64,000 bases of DNA, taken from positions 1-64,000 of the forward strand of contig JANWZQ010000134.1 in assembly GCA_025054835.1 (NCBI GenBank). The letters run 5' to 3'. Every line of letters begins with the position of its first letter. The first letter of the stretch is position 1. A program made the position numbers and the translations under genes. The notes beneath the pieces were generated by a model. The model searched no databases. It was not told where the DNA came from and worked only from the letters and a program-made list of their open reading frames with translations. The DNA comes from Chthonomonadaceae bacterium. Lineage in GTDB: Bacteria > Armatimonadota > Chthonomonadetes > Chthonomonadales > Chthonomonadaceae. This document shows, one piece after another, positions 33,127 to 41,834 of the stretch.

Positions 33127-34920
33127 GTGAGCGACTGGAAACGCAGCATCTACTGCGGTGAGTTGCGCCCGGAGCATGTGGGTCAGGAAGTGATGCTGAA
33201 CGGCGGGGTACACCGCCATCGGACGTTCGGCGACCTGGTCTTCGTTGACCTGCGTGATCGGACCGGACTGGTGCAGGTTGTGGTAGATCGCAATCGTGTT
33301 CCCGACCTCATTGCTCTGGCCAATAGCCTCCGAAGCGAGTACGTTCTGGCCGTCCGGGGCACGGTGGAGCGTCGGCAGCCCGGGACAGAGAACCCGGGGC
33401 TGGCGACGGGTACCGTTGAGGTCGCTGCGTCCGACATTCAGGTCCTGAACACGGCGCGTCTGCTACCGTTTCAGCTGGCGGATGAGGCCGGCATGCAGCA
33501 GGTGGATGAGACCCTGCGCGTCAAGTACCGCTATCTCGATCTGCGTCGCCCCCGCATGTACCGCATGCTGGAGTTGCGGCACAGGGCCGTCAAGCTAATC
33601 CGGGACTACCTGAGCGACCGGGGTTTTCTGGAGATTGAAACGCCTATCTTCACCAAATCCACACCGGAAGGTGCGCGGGACTATCTGGTTCCCTATCGGC
33701 TGGAGCCCGGCAAATTCTACGCCCTGCCGCAGTCGCCCCAGCAGTACAAACAGTTGCTGATGGTGGCCGGCGTCGAGCGTTACTTCCAGATCGCCCGGTG
33801 CTTCCGGGACGAGGCGCAGCGGGCCGACCGACAACCCGAGTTCACCCAGCTGGACGTGGAGATGTCGTTTGTGACTCAGGAGGACGTGCTGGAGCTCATC
33901 GAGGGAGTGACCACCTACGTGGTGGAACAGTTGAGCGACAAGCAGATGCTCAGGCCCTTTCCCCGTCTCACCTACGACGAGGCCATGCGTCGCTTCGGCA
34001 ATGACAAGCCCGATCTACGCTTCGGTCTGGAACTGGTGGACCTGAGCGATGCCTTGCGGGGCAGTGAGTTCGGTGTGTTTCAAGCAGCCCTGCAGGCCGG
34101 TGGACAGGTACGTGCGGTGCGCTATCCCGGGGGGGCAGCCCTGTCACGCAAGGAGGTGGATGTACTCACCGAGTTCTGCAAGGAGTTCGGCGCAAAGGGT
34201 CTGGCGACCATTGCGGTCAACGAGTTACACCCTCAGGGCGTCAAATCCGCGATCGCCAGATTTCTGAGCGAAACGCAAATCCAGCAGGTGCTTGATGTCT
34301 GCGAGTCACAGGTCGGCGATCTGATCTGCATCGTGGCGGATCCGAAACCTGCCGTGGTAGCCAGCGTGCTCTCGCGTCTGCGTCTGGAGATCGGACGCCG
34401 TCTGGGCCTGCGTGATCCCGGTAAGCTCTACTTCTGCTTCATCACAGACTTTCCACTGGTGCAGTGGAACGAGGAAGAAGGGCGCTGGGAGGCAGAGCAT
34501 CATCCCTTCACCAGTCCCTACCCGGATCATCTGCCCTACTTCGATACGGATCCTTCAAAGATCCGCGCACAGTGTTACGATCTCGTCTGCAACGGGCAGG
34601 AGTCGGCCTCCGGGAGCATCCGGATCCATCAGGCGGATGTGCAGGCCCGGGTGTTTGATCTGCTGGGCATTCCTGCGGAGAAACAGCAGGAGCGGTTCGG
34701 CCACATGCTGGAGGCTTTTTCCTACGGTGCCCCGCCACACGGAGGCTTTGCCGCGGGTATCGACCGTCTCATCATGAATTTGCTGGATGAGGCCAACATC
34801 CGTGAGGTGATGGCGTTCCCCAAGATGGGGCTGGGCTACGACCCGATGATGGATGCACCGTCCTTCGTAGAGGAGGCGCAACTGCAGGAGCTGGGCCTGC
34901 GGATCGTGCCGCATCGATGA
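33127..34920 (+). CDS. aspS: Aspartyl-tRNA synthetase
   Basis: This 597-residue class II synthetase starts at GTG 33127, with AGGAGG ten bases before (ATG 33097 would add ten residues). Order: N-terminal OB-fold anticodon domain (to about 110), class II core with motif 2 ARCFRDEAQRADRQPEFTQ, the GAD insert, and motif 3 GFAAGIDRLIMNLL. Length and order are those of bacterial AspRS. It charges tRNA-Asp, and may also charge tRNA-Asn if the organism lacks AsnRS and uses GatCAB, which this window cannot show. Confidence 0.95.
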   Translation: MSDWKRSIYCGELRPEHVGQEVMLNGGVHRHRTFGDLVFVDLRDRTGLVQVVVDRNRVPDLIALANSLRSEYVLAVRGTVERRQPGTENPGLATGTVEVAASDIQVLNTARLLPFQLADEAGMQQVDETLRVKYRYLDLRRPRMYRMLELRHRAVKLIRDYLSDRGFLEIETPIFTKSTPEGARDYLVPYRLEPGKFYALPQSPQQYKQLLMVAGVERYFQIARCFRDEAQRADRQPEFTQLDVEMSFVTQEDVLELIEGVTTYVVEQLSDKQMLRPFPRLTYDEAMRRFGNDKPDLRFGLELVDLSDALRGSEFGVFQAALQAGGQVRAVRYPGGAALSRKEVDVLTEFCKEFGAKGLATIAVNELHPQGVKSAIARFLSETQIQQVLDVCESQVGDLICIVADPKPAVVASVLSRLRLEIGRRLGLRDPGKLYFCFITDFPLVQWNEEEGRWEAEHHPFTSPYPDHLPYFDTDPSKIRAQCYDLVCNGQESASGSIRIHQADVQARVFDLLGIPAEKQQERFGHMLEAFSYGAPPHGGFAAGIDRLIMNLLDEANIREVMAFPKMGLGYDPMMDAPSFVEEAQLQELGLRIVPHR

Positions 34921-34928
34921 TCCGGGGG

Positions 34929-35744
34929 TTATGCGCCCACCGCGGAGTACTGCCGGATGCCTGCCGCCCACAGCACGCGCAACAGGGTCAGGGCAACGAT
35001 CAGCCAGAACACCTGCAGGGCGAAGCCGGGCAGGACCTGATCCGGAGGCACCTGGCCCAGAAAGAGCTCAACCGGGAAGGCTCCCATGCTCCGGAACGGC
35101 GCCAGTGCAGCAACACTCGCCAGCCAGCCGGGGAGCAGAGCGATCGGGGCAATGCGCCCTGCCAGAAAAGCGTCGAGCGTGAAGTAGAGCTGGTTGATCG
35201 CCTCCACGCGTGTGGTCCAGAAGGCGATCACAGCCAGACTGTACTGAAAAACGTAACGGATCACGGCCGCCAGAGCGAGTGCCGGGATCCCCAGCAGGAA
35301 CTGTTGCCAGGAGCGCGGAGGAGTGGGAGCCAGAAGAAAGAACAGGAGCCCCCACACGGGAAGCAACATCGCGCTGGTGATGAGCTTGTATCCGATGTTG
35401 TAGGAGGCGTCCAGATGGATCGGATGGATCGGCTTGAGCAGGCGTGGCGAGAGCTGTCCATCCCGGACGCGCCATGCGAATTCAAACGCCTCCCACGACA
35501 TGGTCAGGTGACTGACAATCATAAACACCAGAAAGTAAGCCGCAAAGTCGGACCGGGAGAATTGCGCTCCGGACGCGCTGGCGATCTGCCCGCCCTGTGC
35601 TGCAGTGGCGGCGGACCAGACTGCCAGTGAGATAAGGGGGCCCACGAATCCCCAGACGGCCCAGATCAACACCGCAAAACGGTACTGCAGCATCGTTGCG
35701 ATGGCCACTTTCAGGTGGGCACGATACACATCAAGCCAGTACAT
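34929..35744 (-). CDS. ABC-2 type exporter permease (DUF990-like)
   Basis: This protein of about 271 residues has six hydrophobic segments (AVLIWAVWGFVGPLISLAVWS; YFLVFMIVSHLTMSW; FFLLAPTPPRSW region) and matches the ABC-2 subgroup often called DUF990, which export or channel sugars or lipids. ATG 35744 (MYWLDVYRAH) is preferred; it overlaps the ATPase gene by 14 bases. Many DUF990 systems have two permeases, and I see only one here. Substrate unknown. Confidence 0.82.
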   Translation of the reverse strand: MYWLDVYRAHLKVAIATMLQYRFAVLIWAVWGFVGPLISLAVWSAATAAQGGQIASASGAQFSRSDFAAYFLVFMIVSHLTMSWEAFEFAWRVRDGQLSPRLLKPIHPIHLDASYNIGYKLITSAMLLPVWGLLFFLLAPTPPRSWQQFLLGIPALALAAVIRYVFQYSLAVIAFWTTRVEAINQLYFTLDAFLAGRIAPIALLPGWLASVAALAPFRSMGAFPVELFLGQVPPDQVLPGFALQVFWLIVALTLLRVLWAAGIRQYSAVGA

Positions 35745-36753
35745 GCGGCAGTCCTTCTCCCGCATCGAGCGTGCGTCCGTGGAAGATCTGCTCGATGACC
35801 TCTTCGATGGGCGGATCCGAAACGGTCAGGTCGGTCACGGGCAGGTCAGTCAGCAGGCGGGCGACCACGCCTGCTGTCTCAGACCGGGGAAGGCGCAGCG
35901 TGACTTTGGCTCCGTTGCGTTCTACCACGGTGCCATACTTCTCTGCATGTGCCGCTTCCTCCGGGCTTTCCAGGTCCAGCGTCACCAACTTGAACGGGGC
36001 GATGCGGTCGGACAGGGTGGTGAGGTCCCCGTCATAGAGCAACTGGCCTTTGTTGATGACGATCACCCGGCGGCAGAGGGCAGTGACGTCCGCCATATAG
36101 TGACTGGTGAGCAGCACTGTAGCGCCGTGTCGGCGATTATGCTCCGCGACGAACTGGCGAATGCGCCCCTGCATGGTCACGTCCACGCCCAGTGTGGGCT
36201 CGTCCAGAAAGAGCACAGAAGGTCGGTGCAGCAGAGAAGCCGCTAGCTCGCACTTCATGCGCTCCCCCAGTGAGAGGCCGCGCACCGGCTTCTTGAGAAG
36301 TGGCTCCAGATCCAGCAGGGCGATCAGTTCATCCAGTGTCTCACGAAATTGCTTCTCCGGGATCTGGTAGACTGCTTGATTGACCAGGAAAGAGTCCATC
36401 GCCGGGATATCCCAGACCAGCTGGGAGCGATTGCCCAGCACATAGCTGAGCTGGCGCAGGTAGCCCGGGTTGCGGTGCCAGGGCACAAAGCCGAGCACCC
36501 GGGCCTCGCCGCTGGTGGGGAAGAGCAATCCGGACAGCATCTTCAACGTGGTGGTTTTGCCGGCGCCGTTGGGCCCGAGGAATCCGACAATCTCGCCAGG
36601 CATGACACGGAAGCTGATGCCCCGTACGGCTTCGACCTCCCGATACCTGCGGCGGAACAGACTGCGTACCGAAGCAGCCGCGCCCGCTTCGCGCTCATGC
36701 ACGCGGTACACCTTACGCAATTGATCCACAACAATATGGGGCTGTTCCGACAT
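35731..36753 (-). CDS. ABC transporter ATP-binding protein (ABC-2 exporter)
   Basis: This 340-residue ATPase has Walker A GPNGAGKTTT, signature LSLGERMK, Walker B SVLFLDEPTLGVD and the H-loop SHY. A long C-terminal extension follows. It powers the DUF990-type permease encoded by the overlapping downstream gene. The ABC signature reads LSLGER rather than LSGGQ, as in several export ATPases. SD weak; ATG 36753 is the first in frame. Confidence 0.92.
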   Translation of the reverse strand: MSEQPHIVVDQLRKVYRVHEREAGAAASVRSLFRRRYREVEAVRGISFRVMPGEIVGFLGPNGAGKTTTLKMLSGLLFPTSGEARVLGFVPWHRNPGYLRQLSYVLGNRSQLVWDIPAMDSFLVNQAVYQIPEKQFRETLDELIALLDLEPLLKKPVRGLSLGERMKCELAASLLHRPSVLFLDEPTLGVDVTMQGRIRQFVAEHNRRHGATVLLTSHYMADVTALCRRVIVINKGQLLYDGDLTTLSDRIAPFKLVTLDLESPEEAAHAEKYGTVVERNGAKVTLRLPRSETAGVVARLLTDLPVTDLTVSDPPIEEVIEQIFHGRTLDAGEGLPHVLA

Positions 36754-36831
36754 GATGCATCGTTCTCTGGCGCCCTGATGGCGCTCTGTTCTTGACCTGC
36801 TCCGTGATCAGAAGCCCGGCAGAAAGATAGC

Positions 36832-37392
36832 ATGAAGCAAGAAGTTCAGGACCTTACCATTAGGCCTGCTACCGAGGCCGACCTGCCTGCTATCCTCGAG
36901 ATCTACAACGAGGCGATCGTGAATTCCACCGCAACAGCGGACGAGGACCCGCAGAACCTGGAGCAGCGCGCAGACTGGTTCCGGGCCCGACAGGAAGCCG
37001 GGTACCCGGTGTTTGTCGCAGAGGGCGCGGGCGCGGTGATTGGATGGAGTGCGCTCAGCGCGTTCAGGCCGCATTCCGGCTACCGTTTCACCGCGGAAGT
37101 CTCGGTCTACATTGCCGCCGGGCATCGAGGCCGCGGGATCGGAGCGCGTCTGCTGGCTGCACTGATCGACGCGGCGCGTTCCCGGGGGTTGCACACGCTG
37201 GTTTCTGTCATCGACGGCAGCAACATGGCCAGCGTGCGATTGCACCGGCGCTTCGGCTTTCAACTGGCAGGCAACGTGCGGCAGGCCTACCACAAATTCG
37301 GTCGCTGGCACGACGCGGTATATCTGCAACTGCTGCTGGATCCAGAGGAACCGGGGCCCGGGCCAGCATACGGCCAGGTTGGCGATCGGTGA
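36832..37392 (+). CDS. GNAT family acetyltransferase (phosphinothricin-type)
   Basis: This 186-residue acyltransferase resembles PAT/MnaT: IRPATEADLPAILEIYNEAI, then EVSVYIAAGHRGRGIGARLL carrying the acetyl-CoA pyrophosphate loop, GLHTLVSVIDGSNMASVRLH and GRWHDAVYLQL. It probably N-acetylates a small amine; phosphinothricin itself is not implied. Its last 106 bases overlap the NTF2-like gene on the other strand, encoding a Gly/Pro tail (EEPGPGPAYGQVG). Confidence 0.9.
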   Translation: MKQEVQDLTIRPATEADLPAILEIYNEAIVNSTATADEDPQNLEQRADWFRARQEAGYPVFVAEGAGAVIGWSALSAFRPHSGYRFTAEVSVYIAAGHRGRGIGARLLAALIDAARSRGLHTLVSVIDGSNMASVRLHRRFGFQLAGNVRQAYHKFGRWHDAVYLQLLLDPEEPGPGPAYGQVGDR

Positions 37393-37793
37393 AAGTGGGC
37401 CATCTTCCATGCACCGTTCTGCCGGACAAAGACCCGGGTCTCGTTGCAGGCTTTCCACACGGGCGCATCGTTCTCCATGCAGGTCATGAGGCGTGTGTAC
37501 GTCACAATACCGGTGTCGCCGTACACCTGCACATGCGGGGTCAGCATGTCGAAGCGGATCGGCCGGGCATTTGGATTGTGTTCCGCCTGACGGATCAGGG
37601 AGAGATGGAACTCCAGTCCATCGATCCGGTACGGGCAGACATCCTCGAAGCAAGTCAGATCCGGCAGAGAGAGTTGCGCGTAGGTAGTCGCGTCCCCGGT
37701 GTCGATGGCGTGCAGCAACCGCCACGTGATGGCGAGTAACTCGCGCTGGGTGGGGTCGAACCGTCCGGCTTCCAGAATAGCGTTCTCAATCAT
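37287..37793 (-). CDS. CaMKII association-domain (NTF2-fold) protein
   Basis: This 168-residue protein matches the CaMKII-association domain of the NTF2 fold: LLAITWRLLHAIDTGDATTY, LPDLTCFEDV, LEFHLSLIRQ and the end NETRVFVRQNGAWKMAHFHRS. These form oligomers and can bind ligands or scaffolds. The conserved part ends near residue 138; the final 30 residues (Ser/Gly-rich) are encoded in the overlap with the GNAT gene. The start touches the GH18 stop (one-base overlap), suggesting an operon with the exported glycosidase downstream. Confidence 0.82.
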   Translation of the reverse strand: MIENAILEAGRFDPTQRELLAITWRLLHAIDTGDATTYAQLSLPDLTCFEDVCPYRIDGLEFHLSLIRQAEHNPNARPIRFDMLTPHVQVYGDTGIVTYTRLMTCMENDAPVWKACNETRVFVRQNGAWKMAHFHRSPTWPYAGPGPGSSGSSSSCRYTASCQRPNLW

Positions 37794-38773
37794 CAGTCGT
37801 CCCTCCCCTGTTTTCCTGCAGTGGTTCTGGCCTCCTGATAGATGGCGCGCAGGAGCGAGGTCGCATCCCGCGTGTCCTGTCCTAGCTCCCAGAACATGAT
37901 GCCCCGCAATCCTTTCTCGCGGCAGTAGCGCACCTTGGCGCGTACGGTCTGAAGACCGTTGAAATAGAAGTCCCCCGCTTCGTCGTCCTCTGGATCAGGC
38001 TGGAACTGCGCCACGATCTCTGCGTAGGCGAGGGTCTGATGCCAGTCCTTGAGACTCCGCCCGTAGAAGGGCAGTCCGGGGCAGAGTTTGTTGGCAGGCA
38101 CGCCCGCCTTCAGGAAGTCTGTTACGTCCTTCTGCATTTGCGCCAGAGTGGAGTGTTTCCCCGGATGATCGTAGGACATCACCTGCACCCGGTCCGCAGC
38201 GGCATAGCCCGCCCGGTCCAGATGCTGGACCCGCGCCAGTGTCACCGAAACGAACAGCCGGTGAAGACGGAACACTCGTTTGACCCCGACAACCAGCGCA
38301 CCGTAGGCGGCCGCTTCCTCCGCGTTCGCAGGGTGCTCCCAGTCGAAGTCCACACCATCAAAACCGTTCTGCGTGCAGAAGTGCGCGAGGTTCCGGGCGA
38401 GCCTCTCCCGACTCACCGGGTTGGTTGCCGCCCGGGCAAAACCAGCAGAACGCTCCCATCCCCCAACCGCAATCAAAATGCGCCCTGGAAAGACGGCCCG
38501 GATCTGCCGCAGCCGTTCGAGCGCGTCCGGTCCGCAACGCTCTGTGTTCAGGCTCCCATCGGGCGCGGGCTCAATAGAGAAATAGATCAGGTCGGTCAGA
38601 GGACGCAATGCAGGGAGTGGCACCTGCTTGAGACGCCAGTCTGGCAGATAACCAATGATCTCCAGCATCGGTCCCGGTTGTGTATGGACCGGCACGCGGC
38701 CCTGCCCGGAGGCCAGTGAGGTAGCGCACAGGGCCATGAGCAGAGCTGCCACGCAGCCCGAAAACGCGCGCAT
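37793..38773 (-). CDS. Secreted glycoside hydrolase family 18 (chitinase-like)
   Basis: This 326-residue exported protein starts MRAFSGCVAALLMALCATSL (signal peptide), with GGAG six bases before ATG 38773. The GH18 catalytic motif is DGVDFDWEHP (Asp139, Asp142, Asp144, Glu146), on a TIM barrel; ILIAVGGWERSAGF is the other conserved strand. GH18 enzymes act on beta-1,4-GlcNAc polymers by substrate-assisted catalysis. This one is short with no binding module, so it may attack peptidoglycan or short chitooligosaccharides. Longer frames upstream lack an SD. Confidence 0.9.
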   Translation of the reverse strand: MRAFSGCVAALLMALCATSLASGQGRVPVHTQPGPMLEIIGYLPDWRLKQVPLPALRPLTDLIYFSIEPAPDGSLNTERCGPDALERLRQIRAVFPGRILIAVGGWERSAGFARAATNPVSRERLARNLAHFCTQNGFDGVDFDWEHPANAEEAAAYGALVVGVKRVFRLHRLFVSVTLARVQHLDRAGYAAADRVQVMSYDHPGKHSTLAQMQKDVTDFLKAGVPANKLCPGLPFYGRSLKDWHQTLAYAEIVAQFQPDPEDDEAGDFYFNGLQTVRAKVRYCREKGLRGIMFWELGQDTRDATSLLRAIYQEARTTAGKQGRDD

Positions 38774-38875
38774 TTCGGTCTCCATTGCAGAAAATGCGGA
38801 TTGTATCGCTGTGGCAGGTATCATGAAAGTCACCGGAAGTTGAAGCGGGAATTCTGAAAGCGTCTCGCGCTCTAT

Positions 38876-38924
38876 TGTACCTGCACACGCGCCATGTGCG
38901 CTCCCCTCTATCCCGGCAGGTACA
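38876..38924. repeat. Nine-base perfect inverted repeat between divergent genes
   Basis: TGTACCTGC (38876-38884) and GCAGGTACA (38916-38924) are perfect inverted arms with a 31-base spacer. They sit in the 246-base region between the GH18 gene and the third ADP-ribosylglycohydrolase gene. It may be an operator or an RNA stem. Confidence 0.5.
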
Positions 38925-39019
38925 GGGGACTGCCAGGGGTGAGGTGCCAGAACGATGCAGACAGCGGTGTGTCGTATGTGCCGCGCTTTGCACGCTCCCC
39001 TGAAGAGGAGTGAAGTGGA

Positions 39020-41116
39020 ATGGGCTTTCCATCGGACTACGTATCCCGCGTCTACGCGGGAGTGCTGGGCAAAATCATCGGCGTTTATCTCGGCAGGCCT
39101 TTCGAAGGGTGGACGTACGAGCGGATCACAGATGCGCTTGGCGAGGTCTGGTACTACGTGCACGAGCGTCTGGGAAAGCCCCTCGTAGTTACTGACGATG
39201 ACATCTCCGGCACTTTCACATTTCTGCGCGCTCTGGCGGATTACGACGCTGATCCGGACCTGACTCCGGAACAGATCGGGCAGACATGGCTCAACTACAT
39301 CGTGGAGGATCGGGCGATCCTCTGGTGGGGCGGGATGGGGATGTCGACAGAGCACACGGCCTACTTGCGCTTGAAGCAGGGGATCAAGGCGCCCCTGAGC
39401 GGCGCGATGGCGACCAACAGCCGGGTCGTGGCCGAGCAGATCGGCGCGCAGATCTTCATCGACGGGTGGGGGATGATCTGTCCCGGCGATCCGGAACGCG
39501 CTGCCAGTTTCGCGCGCCGTGCCGCCAGCGTCTCACACGACGGCGAAGCGATCTACGCCGCGCAGGTGATCGCCGCGATGGAGGCGCAGGCGTTCGTCTG
39601 TGCTGAGATCCCGGAGCTAATCGACACTGCACTCGCGTTGATCCCCCCCGATGCGCTGATCGCTCGCCTGATCCGCGATGTCCGTCAGTGGCACAGCGAG
39701 GCTCCGGGGGACTGGCGCCGCACGCGAGAACTGGTGGCCGCACATTACGGGTACGATCGCTACGGGGGGAACTGCCATGTGGTGCCCAATCACGCGCTCA
39801 TTCATCTGGCCCTGTGGCACGGGGAGGGCGATTTCCAGAAGTCGCTCATGATTGTAAACACCTGCGGATGGGATACCGATTGTAACTCCGGTAATGTGGG
39901 ATGTCTGCTCGGTATCCTGCGTGGCCTCGAGGGGATTATGGCCGGGCCGGACTGGAGGGGGCCGGTAGCCGATCGGCTCTACCTTCCCACTGCGGACGGA
40001 GGACGATGCATCACCGATGCCGTTCGGGAGACTTATGAGATCGTGAATCTCGCCCGGCAGCTGGCCGGCGAGCCGCCGTTACGTCCCAAAGAGGGAGCGC
40101 GGTTTCACTTCACATTGCCCGGCTCGGTACAGGGCTTTCAACCGGACGAGCATCCGGAAGCGCGCGGAGTGGCTAGCGTGTGTCATGGATCCCTGCCGGG
40201 GGATCCCTCCCATCCCGCACTGTGTATCTGCTACACGCATCTGGCCCGGGGGCGTGTGGCGCGCGTGGCCACCCGAACGTTCCTCCCTCCAGAGGCTGTG
40301 AAAATGCCGGGGTATGCGGTGCTCGCCTGCCCGACCCTCTACCCCGGTCAGACAGTACGGGCGCGTGTGGTCAGCACGGATAGCGTGGACTGCCGCCTCT
40401 ATGTGCGCTTCTACGATGCACAGGACACACTGGAGGGGTATGTCGGCAGTCCGCCTGTTTCCCTGTCACCGCGTCAGGTGCACCGGTTCGAATGGCGTGT
40501 ACCGGACATCCCGGGAGGACCGATTGCCGAGGCAGGGATCGAGCTGGCTTCAGACACAGGGGGCTCGGGCACGCTGTACCTGGACTACCTCACATGGGAC
40601 GGGATCCCGGAGGTTACATTCACACGCCGGGAGGGGCGCATATGGCGTCGGGCGTGGGTAGACGCCGTGGACAGCTGGTTGGAATGGGGAGAGCCCTTCC
40701 GGCTGGTGCAGAACGAGGGGACCGGCTTGCTCATCCAGGGGACACGGGAATGGGACGACTATGAGGTGAGTGCGGATGTCACACCGCACATGGTCGCGGC
40801 AGCAGGGCTTGCAGGGCGTGTGCAGGGATTGCGACGCTACTATGCACTCCTGCTCTGTCGGGACAATCGCGCGCGTCTGGTCAAGGCGCTGGATGGGGAC
40901 AATGTACTGGGCGAGGCCGAATTCCCATGGGAATTCGGGCTGACATACCAGATGTCTCTGCGTCTGCTCGGCACGCGCATCCAGGCGTACGTCGATGGGC
41001 AACTCCTGTTCGATGTAGAAGACACTGTGCGCCCGTTAACTGGAGGAGCGGTCGCGCTGGTCTGTACGGAGGGGCGAACCGCCACCCAGGCTGTAACCGT
41101 CAGGCCAGTAGCCTGA
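39020..41116 (+). CDS. ADP-ribosylglycohydrolase-like protein fused to beta-sandwich domain
   Basis: This 698-residue protein has an N-terminal ADP-ribosylglycohydrolase domain: YAGVLGKIIGVYLGRP, VVTDDDISGTFTF (TDDD at 58-61), and NTCGWDTDCNSGNVGCLLGI (about 280-299) with the DTD metal ligands, ending near 345. The rest (about 360-698) has no catalytic motif but reads as one or two beta-sandwich domains: TREWDDYEVSADVTPHMV, RVQGLRRYYALLLCRDN, and LRLLGTRIQAYVDGQLLFDV, which resembles laminin-G or DUF1080 folds that bind carbohydrate. ATG 39020 has GAGGAG before it. The substrate could be a nucleoside-linked or N-glycosidic sugar. Confidence 0.85.
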   Translation: MGFPSDYVSRVYAGVLGKIIGVYLGRPFEGWTYERITDALGEVWYYVHERLGKPLVVTDDDISGTFTFLRALADYDADPDLTPEQIGQTWLNYIVEDRAILWWGGMGMSTEHTAYLRLKQGIKAPLSGAMATNSRVVAEQIGAQIFIDGWGMICPGDPERAASFARRAASVSHDGEAIYAAQVIAAMEAQAFVCAEIPELIDTALALIPPDALIARLIRDVRQWHSEAPGDWRRTRELVAAHYGYDRYGGNCHVVPNHALIHLALWHGEGDFQKSLMIVNTCGWDTDCNSGNVGCLLGILRGLEGIMAGPDWRGPVADRLYLPTADGGRCITDAVRETYEIVNLARQLAGEPPLRPKEGARFHFTLPGSVQGFQPDEHPEARGVASVCHGSLPGDPSHPALCICYTHLARGRVARVATRTFLPPEAVKMPGYAVLACPTLYPGQTVRARVVSTDSVDCRLYVRFYDAQDTLEGYVGSPPVSLSPRQVHRFEWRVPDIPGGPIAEAGIELASDTGGSGTLYLDYLTWDGIPEVTFTRREGRIWRRAWVDAVDSWLEWGEPFRLVQNEGTGLLIQGTREWDDYEVSADVTPHMVAAAGLAGRVQGLRRYYALLLCRDNRARLVKALDGDNVLGEAEFPWEFGLTYQMSLRLLGTRIQAYVDGQLLFDVEDTVRPLTGGAVALVCTEGRTATQAVTVRPVA

Positions 41117-41143
41117 TGTCACTGAGCACAACGGAGAGAACCA

Positions 41144-41746
41144 TTGGGAGACCGTTCTGAGGGGCGAACCGCCCGCATCGAACGACAGACCACAGAAACA
41201 CAGATCGTTCTGTCCCTGGATCTGGATGGGCAGGGGCAGGCGGATATACAGACCGGGATCGGATTCCTGGATCATATGCTGACCCTGCTCACCCGGCACG
41301 CCCTGCTCGATCTGACCGTGCGCGCTACAGGTGATCTGCATGTGGACGCGCACCATACCGTGGAGGATGTCGGGATCTGTCTGGGCCGGGCGTTGACCGC
41401 GGCACTCGGCGACCGGGCCGGTATTCAACGGTACGGGCACATGACTCTGCCAATGGATGAGGCGCTTGTCTCGGCTACCATCGATCTGAGCGGGCGCCCC
41501 TTCTTTGTGTGGCAGGGAGAGCTGCCCCGTGAGCACCTCGGCGCGTTCCCCTCGGAGTTGACGCAAGACTTCTGGCATGCGGTCGCAGTAAACGCAGGAA
41601 TGAATCTGCACATCCAGTGTCACTATGGACGGAACACGCATCACCTGATCGAGGGAACGTTCAAAGCGTTTGCCCGTGCGTTGAGGCAGGCGGTGGCAAT
41701 CGACCCGCGCATGAGCGGCGTTCCCTCGACAAAGGGAGTCCTGTAA
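41144..41746 (+). CDS. hisB: Imidazoleglycerol-phosphate dehydratase
   Basis: This 200-residue histidine-biosynthesis enzyme dehydrates imidazoleglycerol phosphate. Signatures: [30 protein letters not shown] (metal His pair) and a second half [17 protein letters not shown]. It uses TTG 41144 as start, with GGAGAG five to six bases before. No other his gene lies nearby, so hisB is separated from its pathway. It follows the fused ADP-ribosylglycohydrolase by 27 bases. Confidence 0.95.
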   Translation: MGDRSEGRTARIERQTTETQIVLSLDLDGQGQADIQTGIGFLDHMLTLLTRHALLDLTVRATGDLHVDAHHTVEDVGICLGRALTAALGDRAGIQRYGHMTLPMDEALVSATIDLSGRPFFVWQGELPREHLGAFPSELTQDFWHAVAVNAGMNLHIQCHYGRNTHHLIEGTFKAFARALRQAVAIDPRMSGVPSTKGVL

Positions 41747-41834
41747 TGGGTCTGAACCGGGCACAGTCCGGTATTTCTGTTCGTAGATTGTGCGTGAAAG
41801 GCCCGGATGTCGGGTTGCGGGCGGAGGATGTGAT

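Noticed and set aside
38785-39355. N-terminal extension of the GH18 gene
   Set aside because: It lacks an SD and would place the signal peptide in the middle of the protein.
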